A DNA stretch of 64,000 nucleotides from Alkalibacterium subtropicum. Lineage in GTDB: Bacteria; Bacillota; Bacilli; Lactobacillales; Carnobacteriaceae_A. Location: the NCBI RefSeq assembly GCF_900112455.1, contig NZ_FOLT01000003.1, positions 186,001-250,000 of the forward strand, written 5' to 3'. Each line of letters starts with the position of its first letter. Position 1 is the first letter of the stretch. Shown in pieces: positions 26,373 through 35,361 of the stretch. The position numbers and the translations under genes are program-made. The notes beneath the pieces are model-generated. The model did no database searches. It saw only the letters and a program-made list of their open reading frames with translations, and had not been told where the DNA came from.

Positions 26373-28790
26373 TCAATTCGCTACAATATTGACCAGTTTA
26401 CCAGGAACAACGATCACTTTGCGGACCGTTTTCCCTTCGATAAATTCCTGGATACGTTCATTTTCCATAGCCATCGCTTCCAGCTCATCCTTGGAGATGG
26501 AACTTGAGACCTGTGCCTTCGAACGGACTTTACCGTTCACCTGGAAGACCACGGTGACTTCGTCTTTGACCAGTTTCGTCTCGTCAAACGCAGGCCAAGG
26601 TTCGTAAGAAATGCTTTCTTCAGATCCGGTCACTTTTGCCCAAAGTTCTTCGCCCAAGTGCGGTGCTACAGGAGCCAGCATCTGAATGAACCCTTTAACG
26701 TACTCTAAAGGCAGACCTTCTGTCTTATAAGCCGCATTCGTGAAGACCATCAGCTGAGAAATAGCGGTATTGAACTGAAGAGCTTCAAAGTCTTCGGTCA
26801 CTTTTTTCACCGTCTGGTGGTAGACCACTTCAAGCGACTTGTCGTTATAGGTCGTGATGCGGTCGCGAAGTTTGCCATCTTCGTCAACGAACAGACGCCA
26901 GACACGGTCAAGGAAGCGGCGTGAGCCTTCCAGTCCTTCTTCGCTCCAGGCGATCGCTGCGTCCAGTGGTCCCATGAACATCTCATAGACTCTCAGCGTG
27001 TCTGCTCCATACTGGTCGACCACATCGTCCGGATTGACGACATTGCCTTTTGATTTCGACATCTTCTCGTTGTTCTCGCCCAGGATCATCCCCTGGTTGT
27101 ACAGTTTCTGGAATGGTTCTTTGGTTGGGACCAGGTCCAGATCGTACAGGAATTTGTGCCAGAAGCGCGCATACAACAAGTGCAGCACGGCATGCTCTGC
27201 CCCGCCGATGTACAAATCGACCGGCAGCCATTTTTTCAGTTTTTCAGGATCTGCCAGCATCTCTTGGTTGTCGGGATCGATGAAGCGCAGGAAGTACCAG
27301 GAGCTGCCTGCCCACTGCGGCATGGTATTGGTGTCGCGTTTGCCTTTCATGCCTGTTTCTTCATCTTCGACATTGACCCAGTCGGTGATGTTCGCAAGCG
27401 GTGATTCGCCCGTTCCTGACGGTTTGATTTCCGTCGTTTTCGGCAAGATCACAGGCAGTTCTTCTTCAGGGACTGCCTTTGTCGTACCGTCTTCCCAGTG
27501 GATCACAGGGATCGGTTCGCCCCAGTAACGCTGGCGGGCAAAGAGCCAGTCTCTCAGACGATAGGTCGTTTTTCGTTCACCGATGTTTTTCTCTTCAAGG
27601 AAGGCAATCATCGTGTCAGTGGCTTCTTCAAGTCCCATACCATTGATAAAATCGGAATTGATGTGCTTGCCGTCGCCGACAAAGGCTTCTTTCGTGGTAT
27701 CGCCGCCTTCAAGGACAGGACGGACTTCCAAGTCGTACTTCTGTGCAAACTCATAGTCGCGTTCATCATGTGCCGGTACCGCCATGATCGCGCCCGTTCC
27801 ATAAGAAGCCAGAACATAGTCGGCGATCCAGATCGGCATCTCTTCTTCAGTGACCGGGTTGATGGCGTAGGCTCCTGTGAAGACGCCCGTTTTGTTTTTA
27901 TTCAAGTCTGTTCGTTCCAGATCGGATTTTTTATCCGCTTCTTTACGGTAGGCCTCGACCGCTTCTTTCTGTTCGGCTGACGTGATCTTGTCGACCAGAT
28001 CAGATTCCGGTGCCAGTACTGCATACGTTGCCCCGAACAGGGTATCCGGACGTGTCGTGAAGACGGAGAAGGATGCTGATGAATCTTTGACGTCAAAGGT
28101 CACTTCGGCCCCTTCGGACTTCCCGATCCAGTTGCGCTGCATGTCTTTGATGTGTTCAGGCCAGTCCACGTCTTCCAAGTCTTCAAGCAGACGGTCGGCA
28201 TAGGCCGTGATCTTGAGCATCCACTGTTTCATCGGCTTGCGGTAGACCGGATGTCCGCCGCGCTCTGATTTTCCGTCGATGACTTCTTCATTGGCCAGAA
28301 CCGTGCCTAAAGCCGGACACCAGTTGACAGGGACTTCTGCCTGATAAGCCAGGTCATGTTCCATCAGCTTCGTAAAGATCCACTGCGTCCATTTATAGTA
28401 CTTTGGATCTGTGGTGTTGATCTCTCTGTCCCAATCATAACTGAACCCAAGCGAATTGATCTGACGCTTGAAGGTCTGGATATTTTTTTCCGTGAATTCA
28501 GCCGGGTCGTTACCTGTGTCCAGGGCATACTGTTCAGCCGGCAGTCCAAAGGCATCCCAGCCCATCGGATGCAGCACATTATAGCCCTGACTGCGTTTCA
28601 TCCGTGAGATGATATCCGTCGCAGTATAGCCTTCCGGATGACCGACGTGCAGGCCTTGTCCGGACGGATACGGGAACATATCAAGGGCATAAAAGAATTC
28701 CTTGTTGTCGTCTTCTGTAGCCTTGAAGGTATGATTTTCTTCCCAGAAATCCTGCCATTTCTTTTCGATATCGTGATGATTAAAAGACAT
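26373..28790 (-). CDS. leuS: Leucyl-tRNA synthetase
   Basis: An 805-residue class I synthetase charging tRNA-Leu. The HIGH-type motif is [17 protein letters not shown] (about 40-56), [10 protein letters not shown] (about 580-589) is the second ATP motif, and the CP1 editing domain with [12 protein letters not shown] lies between (about 220-400). C-terminal anticodon-binding and [10 protein letters not shown] blocks are present. Length is standard for Bacillota. Expression is governed by the T-box leader upstream. Monocistronic with its own terminator. Confidence 0.97.
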   Translation of the reverse strand: MSFNHHDIEKKWQDFWEENHTFKATEDDNKEFFYALDMFPYPSGQGLHVGHPEGYTATDIISRMKRSQGYNVLHPMGWDAFGLPAEQYALDTGNDPAEFTEKNIQTFKRQINSLGFSYDWDREINTTDPKYYKWTQWIFTKLMEHDLAYQAEVPVNWCPALGTVLANEEVIDGKSERGGHPVYRKPMKQWMLKITAYADRLLEDLEDVDWPEHIKDMQRNWIGKSEGAEVTFDVKDSSASFSVFTTRPDTLFGATYAVLAPESDLVDKITSAEQKEAVEAYRKEADKKSDLERTDLNKNKTGVFTGAYAINPVTEEEMPIWIADYVLASYGTGAIMAVPAHDERDYEFAQKYDLEVRPVLEGGDTTKEAFVGDGKHINSDFINGMGLEEATDTMIAFLEEKNIGERKTTYRLRDWLFARQRYWGEPIPVIHWEDGTTKAVPEEELPVILPKTTEIKPSGTGESPLANITDWVNVEDEETGMKGKRDTNTMPQWAGSSWYFLRFIDPDNQEMLADPEKLKKWLPVDLYIGGAEHAVLHLLYARFWHKFLYDLDLVPTKEPFQKLYNQGMILGENNEKMSKSKGNVVNPDDVVDQYGADTLRVYEMFMGPLDAAIAWSEEGLEGSRRFLDRVWRLFVDEDGKLRDRITTYNDKSLEVVYHQTVKKVTEDFEALQFNTAISQLMVFTNAAYKTEGLPLEYVKGFIQMLAPVAPHLGEELWAKVTGSEESISYEPWPAFDETKLVKDEVTVVFQVNGKVRSKAQVSSSISKDELEAMAMENERIQEFIEGKTVRKVIVVPGKLVNIVAN

Positions 28791-28849
28791 GTTGTTTCTC
28801 TCCTTTTTTGATTAGCTTTTCTTAATCGTTGTTCGATGATTACAGCGAC

Positions 28850-29096
28850 AAATAAAAAAGCCCATGGTCAGCATAATTTCACTGATCATAGGGCGTTAAA
28901 TTCGCGGTACCACCTATATTTGCCGTCCGATACTCAAAGAATACCGGGCAGCCTCTTTCCTTAACGCGGAGAACGTCCTTAAGGCTCTGACACCTTAAAG
29001 CTGCATCGACTGCCGGCGAGTTCAGTTATCGTCTCGTGTATTTTCACCACCCATACACTCTCTAAGTCAGACAAATCACTTACTACTCCTGCAAAG
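28850..29096 (-). promoter_or_regulatory. T-box leader (tRNA-Leu specific)
   Basis: The minus strand contains the T-box core TGGTACCGCG (28903-28912), which pairs with the tRNA acceptor end, a Stem I with GGTGGTGAAAA and the specifier loop GAACTCGCC, in which CTC at 29018-29020 matches a leucine codon. A terminator (GCCCATGGTCAG with CTGATCATAGGGC, from 28860) followed by TTTTTTATT completes the switch. Uncharged tRNA-Leu should promote read-through into leuS. Confidence 0.95.
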
Positions 29097-29114
29097 CATT
29101 TAAATCTTGGTCTT

Positions 29115-29143
29115 ATCATACCAAAGCTTTAAGACCGTCGCAA
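29115..29143 (-). promoter_or_regulatory. Promoter for the leuS T-box transcript
   Basis: TTGCGA, 17 bp, TATGAT on the minus strand, about 20 bp before Stem I. Confidence 0.7.
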
Positions 29144-29230
29144 CACTTATTTGACGCTGAATGCGTACTCGGACCGAAACCGGCTTTGATTTAAAAAAAT
29201 CGTATGCGGGGGAATGTCTTTTTGGGCGTT

Positions 29231-29373
29231 GAGCATCTTCACAAGTGAACAGAAAAAGTGTCGTCACTTGTGAAGATGATCGTCAAACGTGAGCAGTGAG
29301 TCCTAAAATCTCCTCCACTTGTCCCGCAAACAGCTTATCGGAACAAGTGAAGCTAAAGTAACCGGTCACTTGT
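29231..29373. repeat. 51-bp hairpin array (locus E), about 3 units
   Basis: CACTTGT recurs at 29265, 29316 and 29367 (exactly 51 bp each) alternating with ACAAGTG at 29241 and 29343. The first pair is a perfect 14-bp stem (ATCTTCACAAGTGA with TCACTTGTGAAGAT). The spacing is 7+20+7+17. The array lies between the leuS promoter and the terminator of the LysM protein gene. Confidence 0.75.
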
Positions 29374-29406
29374 TCTAAATACCCTGCAACAAATCTGAAC
29401 ATAATT

Positions 29407-29438
29407 AAAAACCAGCCACGCGATACGCAGCTGGTTTT
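29407..29438 (-). terminator. Terminator of the LysM glucosaminidase gene
   Basis: AAAACCAGC/GCTGGTTTT with a 13-nt loop, then TTTTTAATT on the minus strand, about 10 bp past the stop. Confidence 0.9.
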
Positions 29439-29447
29439 CTCATTATA

Positions 29448-32441
29448 TCAGACCGTCAAACGCTGATTCACAAAAATCAGATCGCTTTTCAGGCCGTTCA
29501 TTTCTTTCAGTTCGCTGACTGACAGGTTCAAACCTTTAGCTATGTGTGATAATGTATCGCCCGCTTTCACAGTATAGGCCTTGACTTCTGACTCTGATTT
29601 TACTAAGCCAGTCCTTTCAGGTTCAACCGCCGGGACGTTCACAGTCAGATTCTGACCGACAAAGATGATGTCACTGGTCAATGCGTTCCACTTTTTCAGC
29701 TGACTGACACTTACCTTGTATACTTTCGCAATGCGGGAAAGCGTGTCACCTGCTTTGACCTGATACGTCAAACGTGTATTTTTTTCAGGCGCGGATGATT
29801 CAGCGGGTTTTTCTGCCGCGTGTTCCTCTTCTTTTTCCTGTACTGACTCCCTGACAGTCAATTTCTGACCGACGAAAATGATGTCGGTGGTCAGTTTGTT
29901 TACTGATTTGAGATATGAAACAGTCGACTCAAAATGTCTGGCGATTCGACTTAAGGTATCCCCCGATTTTACTGTATAGGTTGCAGAGGACGTTGTTTGT
30001 TCTTTTTCAGTTTTTCCGCTGTTTTCCTTCACCGGTTTTTCAGCCGGCTTAGACGGTTCAGGCTGGGCTGTTTCTGCCTTGTCAACAGGAACGCTCAATC
30101 TCTGCCTGACGCGGATCAGGTCAGAAGAAAGGCCATTCCGTTCTTTCAGCCGAGCGACCGTCGTCTCAAAACGCCTGGCAATGTATCCCAACGTATCACC
30201 TGACTTGACGACATAGCTCGTCTCCTCTCTGTCGCTAGAGGGAGGGACCACTTCCGGCGTTTCCGGTTTTCCTTCTTTTTCAGTCACCGGCCGCTCTGAT
30301 TCTGGTTTTGTATCAGGAACAGCTGAGTCTGGAAGGGTCAAACGCTGTCCGACATAGATCCGATCGGACAACAGCTTGTTGGCTTTCTGAATAGCGGCGA
30401 CCGTCGTACCATAGCGTTTGGCTATCTGGGATAAGGTGTCGCCACGGACCACTCGTACGAAGGAGGCGGTTTGCTCCTCCTGGTCTTTTTCAGCGCTTTG
30501 TTCCTGGTCCGCCATAGGCTTTTTACTTTCTTCCGGTGTATTATCTGCTGCTGAGACGGTCAGCTTCTGTCCCACATAAATGACGTCTCCGGTCAGCCTA
30601 TTCCATTGTTTCAGCTGAGAAACAGTGGTGCTGAAACGCTTGGCGATTTTTGAGAGCGTGTCCCCGCTGACCACCTTGTAACGGTCTGCGGTGCTTGCCG
30701 TTTCGGCCCCCTCTTTTTCCTCTTCGACTGGGACATCAGTCGGGCCATCTTCACCTTGATCCGGCTGCTCTGTGACATCTTCATCTTTGTCCCGGTGATC
30801 AGCCGGATGCTCTGGTTTTTCCAGGCCAACTTCAGACTGTTCACCGGTCGGTCCTGCTGGCACGACGAGTTCCTGTCCGACGAATATCAGATCACCGGTC
30901 AGTTTGTTGGCTGTTTTCAGCTCCCGCAGCGTCGTATTGAGCTTCTGAGCGATCCTGCTCAACGTATCACCGCTGACGACTTGATATGTCGTTGCATCTT
31001 CAAATGGATTTTCCGGTGTATCCGGCAGGTTATTTTCTGAACTGTCTTTATTCAGCTCGACGATATCAAAACGGGTCAGGTCGAACTGTTCAATGATCCT
31101 GTTCAGTTTGGATGCATAGGTCGGATCCGTTGCGTATCTTCCCTGCAGCCAAAGGGTTGCATCCCGGTAACTCGTTGTGTTCTCGGCCCAGGTCCCTGAG
31201 TAGAATGCTCCGTTGCTTCTCAAGCCTCTGCGCAGCAAGTCGGCATTATCCTGAAGGGATTCCTCGTAGGACGGGTATTTCTTGAAATCATCAATGATCG
31301 TGATCCAACCTGTACTTTTATAATATTCCTGCGTACGCTTGGCGACCGACTGTCCATTATAAGTTCCTTTTATGCCGAACAGATTATGGTTCGGTGGAGC
31401 GGATAAACTGCTCTTACCATAACCCGATTCAAGGCTCGCCTGAGCGATCATCACGGAGGCGTACAAATTCTGTTCACTGGCCACACGCTGAGCATAACCG
31501 GAAATGTTCTCCACAAACTCGGCAGGGGTGGCTAGATTGTTCAGGTCACTCGGTTTCGTCGGCTGCGGTTTCCGAGCTTCTTCTTTTCCAGCTTCGTTGA
31601 CAGCCAGGACATGCCCGACAGATAACCGATTCACATCAGAGATTTTATTCAGTGCGGCGAGCGTGTTGACCGTTGTTCCGTAGGTCTGGGCGATTTTTCC
31701 TAAAGTATCACCTGACTTGACGACATAAACCAATGGTTCCTCTAAATCATCAGTTGTAGTCACCCGGCTTGTTTCAGTCTCCTGGACTTCGTCGCCCTTT
31801 TCTTGAGTCTTGCTATTTCTACCATCGACTGTGGATATACCATCCTCTGGCTTTGTGGGTTTTTCATTTTCTTCTTTCAGGTCACCGGTCAGTTTTTCAT
31901 CATCAGACAAGTCGGTCTCAGTCGTTATAGACAAAGGAGTTCTTTTCTCACTGTCTGTTTTATTCTGTTTTTTGAAAACAGCATCATTAATATTTTTTTC
32001 AATTTCAACCGGTTTTTCTGACTTGGTATTCAGCTGCTGATTTAGTAAAATAGTAAATATAGTATCCAGCTGGTCGTAAGATAATGAATGATTATGTAAT
32101 TGCTCCAGGATCTCGTGTCCCCCGGCCAGTTCGATCATTTTTATCAGCTGTTTTTTTATGAACTTTAATTCTTCTTCATCTTCCTGAGTCCGTCCACTGT
32201 CACTTTGAAGTGAACCTTCGGCTTCGCTATCAAGCGTGTCATTTGTATCGATCTGGTGATACTGCTCATACAGTTCCTGCAGTTTTTCTTGGTCTACATC
32301 TAATCCTTCAGCGTCTACCGCTTGAGGTGTTCCGCTCATAGTGATCAGTCCTGCGAGTATCCCGGTAGATACAAAGAGGAACCTGGTCCTGATTTTCAGC
32401 TTAGCTTTTGGTTCCAGGGGCATGTATTGTCTTTTAGTCAT
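29448..32441 (-). CDS. Exported GH73 glucosaminidase with eight LysM modules
   Basis: A 997-residue secreted autolysin. A signal peptide (about 20-46, ending QAVDAEG) is followed by an acidic helical region (about 50-230), one LysM module (about 240-282), a GH73 N-acetylglucosaminidase domain (about 301-460, catalytic Glu in ASLESGYGKS) and seven further LysM modules to the C-terminus (each starting Y-x-V-x-S/A-G-D-T-L). The modules are separated by acidic, Pro/Glu-rich linkers. LysM binds GlcNAc in peptidoglycan and should keep the enzyme at the wall, where it would separate daughter cells. Start: ATG 32441; a TTG immediately before is also possible. Confidence 0.93.
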   Translation of the reverse strand: MTKRQYMPLEPKAKLKIRTRFLFVSTGILAGLITMSGTPQAVDAEGLDVDQEKLQELYEQYHQIDTNDTLDSEAEGSLQSDSGRTQEDEEELKFIKKQLIKMIELAGGHEILEQLHNHSLSYDQLDTIFTILLNQQLNTKSEKPVEIEKNINDAVFKKQNKTDSEKRTPLSITTETDLSDDEKLTGDLKEENEKPTKPEDGISTVDGRNSKTQEKGDEVQETETSRVTTTDDLEEPLVYVVKSGDTLGKIAQTYGTTVNTLAALNKISDVNRLSVGHVLAVNEAGKEEARKPQPTKPSDLNNLATPAEFVENISGYAQRVASEQNLYASVMIAQASLESGYGKSSLSAPPNHNLFGIKGTYNGQSVAKRTQEYYKSTGWITIIDDFKKYPSYEESLQDNADLLRRGLRSNGAFYSGTWAENTTSYRDATLWLQGRYATDPTYASKLNRIIEQFDLTRFDIVELNKDSSENNLPDTPENPFEDATTYQVVSGDTLSRIAQKLNTTLRELKTANKLTGDLIFVGQELVVPAGPTGEQSEVGLEKPEHPADHRDKDEDVTEQPDQGEDGPTDVPVEEEKEGAETASTADRYKVVSGDTLSKIAKRFSTTVSQLKQWNRLTGDVIYVGQKLTVSAADNTPEESKKPMADQEQSAEKDQEEQTASFVRVVRGDTLSQIAKRYGTTVAAIQKANKLLSDRIYVGQRLTLPDSAVPDTKPESERPVTEKEGKPETPEVVPPSSDREETSYVVKSGDTLGYIARRFETTVARLKERNGLSSDLIRVRQRLSVPVDKAETAQPEPSKPAEKPVKENSGKTEKEQTTSSATYTVKSGDTLSRIARHFESTVSYLKSVNKLTTDIIFVGQKLTVRESVQEKEEEHAAEKPAESSAPEKNTRLTYQVKAGDTLSRIAKVYKVSVSQLKKWNALTSDIIFVGQNLTVNVPAVEPERTGLVKSESEVKAYTVKAGDTLSHIAKGLNLSVSELKEMNGLKSDLIFVNQRLTV

Positions 32442-32486
32442 CAAAGTGATTGCTCCTTCCCGATATGAAACCGCTTATATTTATAC

Positions 32487-32515
32487 ATTATATCGCTCTT
32501 TTATGAAAGTTGAAA
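32487..32515 (-). promoter_or_regulatory. Promoter for the LysM glucosaminidase
   Basis: TTTCAA, 17 bp, TATAAT on the minus strand, about 45 bp before the start codon. Confidence 0.7.
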
Positions 32516-32674
32516 TACGTAAAAAGTTCTAATTTATCTTTGTAACCTAATTGTAATATTATTCACGCTGTACTTTTATGCCCCACTTTTTCTGTAAATA
32601 ACCTGCAGGGGGCAGACATTCACCGAACGACCGGCAAATCATCCCGGATCACATTTTAAAAGGAGGACACGGAT

Positions 32675-33238
32675 ATGCTGCATTCAGCACTTTCATATAC
32701 ACAAAATTTAATGAGGCAGGCTGTACGGATAGGCGATACCGTGATTGACGCGACTGTCGGCAACGGTCATGACACGTTGACGCTTGCCCACTGTGTCGGA
32801 GACAACGGACAGGTCATAGGTTTCGACATTCAAAAATCCGCCCTCGACACGACCCAAAAGAAACTGATCGAAGCCAAACTTGATCATCGCGTCACTCTTT
32901 ACCATAAGGGACACGAAGAACTTAACGATGTCCTGTCTCCTTCTCAGGAAGTCTCCTTAGTCGTCTATAACTTAGGCTATTTACCTCATGGGGACAAATC
33001 GATCGTGACGCTTCCCGAAACGACTATAAAAAGTATCGAACAGGCATTAGACCATTTAAAACATTGTGGTCTGCTCCTGCTTATGATCTATTACGGCCAT
33101 GAAGGCGGCCGGGAAGAAATGGAAGCCGTGACAGATTATGTAAAACAGCTGCCGCAGAATAAATATTCTGTTTTGAACTATCAGTTCATCAATCAGAAAC
33201 ACTCACCACCTTTTATGATCGCCATCGAGAAAAGGTAG
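32675..33238 (+). CDS. mnmM: tRNA 5-aminomethyluridine methyltransferase MnmM (YtqB family)
   Basis: A 187-residue class I SAM-dependent methyltransferase. Motif I is DATVGNGHDT (about 24-33), the acidic ribose-binding residue lies in GFDIQ, and VVYNLGYLPHGDK (about 91-103) is the YtqB hallmark. YtqB was recently identified as MnmM, which methylates nm5(s2)U34 in tRNA in Gram-positive bacteria lacking the MnmC methyltransferase; older annotation calls it an rRNA methylase. AAAGGAGG supports ATG 32675. Convergent with the nucleoside transporter operon. Confidence 0.88.
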   Translation: MLHSALSYTQNLMRQAVRIGDTVIDATVGNGHDTLTLAHCVGDNGQVIGFDIQKSALDTTQKKLIEAKLDHRVTLYHKGHEELNDVLSPSQEVSLVVYNLGYLPHGDKSIVTLPETTIKSIEQALDHLKHCGLLLLMIYYGHEGGREEMEAVTDYVKQLPQNKYSVLNYQFINQKHSPPFMIAIEKR

Positions 33239-33280
33239 GTTAGAAAAGCCTTCCTGCAAAGACTGATGGATGAAACCACA

Positions 33281-33317
33281 AAAAAACCATTCGATGAAAA
33301 TCATCGAATGGTTTTTT
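33281..33317. terminator. Bidirectional terminator between mnmM and the nucleoside transporter
   Basis: AAAAAACCATTCGATGA (33281-33297) pairs perfectly with 33301-33317 around an AAA loop, with T-runs after the stem on both strands. Confidence 0.95.
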
Positions 33318-33328
33318 CTTCTATCAGA

Positions 33329-34285
33329 TTATTTAGATTTGATAAATGTCTTACCGATCGCTTTAGGTGCGACAGCTTTCCCGACGACACCGACCAATAC
33401 GATAATAGTCAAGAGATATGGCATGATTTGCAGCCAGATCCCTGGTATGTCCTGAATAATTGGGATATAGTTCCCGATACGTGCCAGACTCTGAGCAAAC
33501 CCAAAGAAGATAGCTGCTCCCATGGCGCCCAGCGGGTTCCATTTACCGAAGATCATTGCAGCCAATGAGATAAATCCTTGACCAGCAATGGTCAGGACAC
33601 CAAATTCATTACTGATGGCCTGAGCCTGAATCGCACCACCGATCCCGCCTAATAATCCGGAAATCAGTACACCGGCATATTTCATGAAATAAACATTGAT
33701 CCCTAACGTTTCTGCGGCATGCGGGTGTTCACCTACTGAACGAAGGCGCAGGCCAAAACGTGTTTTGAACATGACCACCCAAGAAATGACAGCTACCAGA
33801 ATACCCAGATATGCTGGACCGGAAGTATTCTCGAAAAAGATCGGTCCGATCACTGGAATTCTATGCAGCAGGAATATATTAGCCCGACCGAAAGGTTCTG
33901 CCAATGGCCCTGTTTGAGCAGCACCATAAATAGCACGTGTCAGAAACACTGCCAGAGCAGGGGCAGCCAGGTTGATAACAGTACCTGAAATGATATGATC
34001 GGCACGGAGATGTACTGTCGCCACAGCGTGAATAAGCGAAAACAGGATTCCGATCAGAGCACCTGCAAGCAGTCCAAGCCATGGAGTCATGTCACCAAAT
34101 GTACTTGTAAACGTCAGATTGAAGATAGCTGATGCGAAGGCTCCCATGACCATGATGCCTTCCAGCCCGATATTAACGATCCCGCCACGCTCAGAGAATG
34201 CCCCGCCTATGGCAGTAAAAATCAGTGGAGCGGCATAGATCAGAGAACTTGAAACGATCAACTGTAACAATGAAACAATATTCAT
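33329..34285 (-). CDS. Nucleoside ABC transporter permease (NupC/NupQ type)
   Basis: A 318-residue permease of the BPD_transp_2 family with about eight membrane segments. GGIVNIGLEGIMVMGAF (about 32-48) and RSVGEHPHAAETLGINV are typical of the second permease of BmpA-associated purine/pyrimidine nucleoside importers. Last gene of the operon; ATG 34285 lies 2 nt after the preceding stop with AAGGAGG. Confidence 0.92.
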   Translation of the reverse strand: MNIVSLLQLIVSSSLIYAAPLIFTAIGGAFSERGGIVNIGLEGIMVMGAFASAIFNLTFTSTFGDMTPWLGLLAGALIGILFSLIHAVATVHLRADHIISGTVINLAAPALAVFLTRAIYGAAQTGPLAEPFGRANIFLLHRIPVIGPIFFENTSGPAYLGILVAVISWVVMFKTRFGLRLRSVGEHPHAAETLGINVYFMKYAGVLISGLLGGIGGAIQAQAISNEFGVLTIAGQGFISLAAMIFGKWNPLGAMGAAIFFGFAQSLARIGNYIPIIQDIPGIWLQIMPYLLTIIVLVGVVGKAVAPKAIGKTFIKSK

Positions 34286-34287
34286 GC

Positions 34288-35361
34288 CTATTCTCCTCCT
34301 TTTTCTGCAGTTTTACTGCTGCGCATTTTATCCAGTGCCACACGAATGATATAGTTCGCGCCGACAAAGAAGATGATTGCAGCAATAACGATATCGGCCA
34401 TTTCATCTGGTACACCCGCGCGGTTAGGCATAAAGCCGGCTCCGACATCAAGGACACCGAATAAAATAGAAGAGAAGAATATTCCGATCGGATTACCTAA
34501 ACCAAGCAAGGCTACGGCGATTCCGTTGAATCCTAAGCTTGGCAGTCCACTCTGAGTAAAAATGTTACCAAATGTACCCAAGCCATGAATGGCCCCACCT
34601 AATCCTGCTAAACCACCACTGATCAGCATGGATAAAATGATATTCCTCTCAGCACTCATACCAGCATAAGTTGAAGCATCCGGGTTCAATCCTACTGCTC
34701 TGACTTCAAAACCGGCTGTCATCTGAGTCATGAATACCCAATATAAAATAACTACAGCAATAGCAATGAATAACCCCATATTGATTCGTGATCCCTGTGT
34801 CAGGGTCGTTAACCAGCCGACTCTCAGGCTCGCATTCTCACTGACTCGTTCTGTTGTGTTCCCGGTAGTCAGGACACTTCTTATGATGTAGTTAGTTAAA
34901 TGCAGCGCTGTATAGTTCAACATGATCGTAACGATAACTTCACTTGTGCCAAAATAAGCGCGCAAGGCCCCGGCAATACCAGCCCATACAGCACCGGCAA
35001 TGATCGCAGCACCAATACTCAGCGTAAGCAGGATGATTCTTGGCAGATCAGGGAAACTTAGAGCTACCCATATGGCAGCAACCCATCCAGCCAGCAGTTG
35101 ACCAGCGACACCAATATTGAAGAATCCCGCTTTAAATGCAATAGCAAACCCCAAACCAGTAAATGTCAGGACTGTAGCTTGTCTCATCGCTTCACCCATG
35201 AAGTAGGGGCTGTTGAATACACCCGCTAACATTGCCTGATACGCCTCGATCGGATTATAGCCGAAAAACAGCATTAGAAGAGCTCCAAAAATGAATCCTA
35301 AAAGAATGGATAAAGTAGGGATGAGCAAGGCATTTAATCTATTTTGATTCGTCGTTAGCAA
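34288..35361 (-). CDS. Nucleoside ABC transporter permease (NupB/NupP type)
   Basis: A permease of about 357 residues with eight or more membrane segments; GFFNIGVAGQLLAGW and RAVGLNPDASTYAGM are the family blocks. I choose the TTG at 35361, ten bases after AAGGAG; the ATG at 35382 lies before that ribosome site. Either way the start overlaps the end of the ATPase gene, indicating translational coupling. Confidence 0.88.
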   Translation of the reverse strand: MLTTNQNRLNALLIPTLSILLGFIFGALLMLFFGYNPIEAYQAMLAGVFNSPYFMGEAMRQATVLTFTGLGFAIAFKAGFFNIGVAGQLLAGWVAAIWVALSFPDLPRIILLTLSIGAAIIAGAVWAGIAGALRAYFGTSEVIVTIMLNYTALHLTNYIIRSVLTTGNTTERVSENASLRVGWLTTLTQGSRINMGLFIAIAVVILYWVFMTQMTAGFEVRAVGLNPDASTYAGMSAERNIILSMLISGGLAGLGGAIHGLGTFGNIFTQSGLPSLGFNGIAVALLGLGNPIGIFFSSILFGVLDVGAGFMPNRAGVPDEMADIVIAAIIFFVGANYIIRVALDKMRSSKTAEKGGE

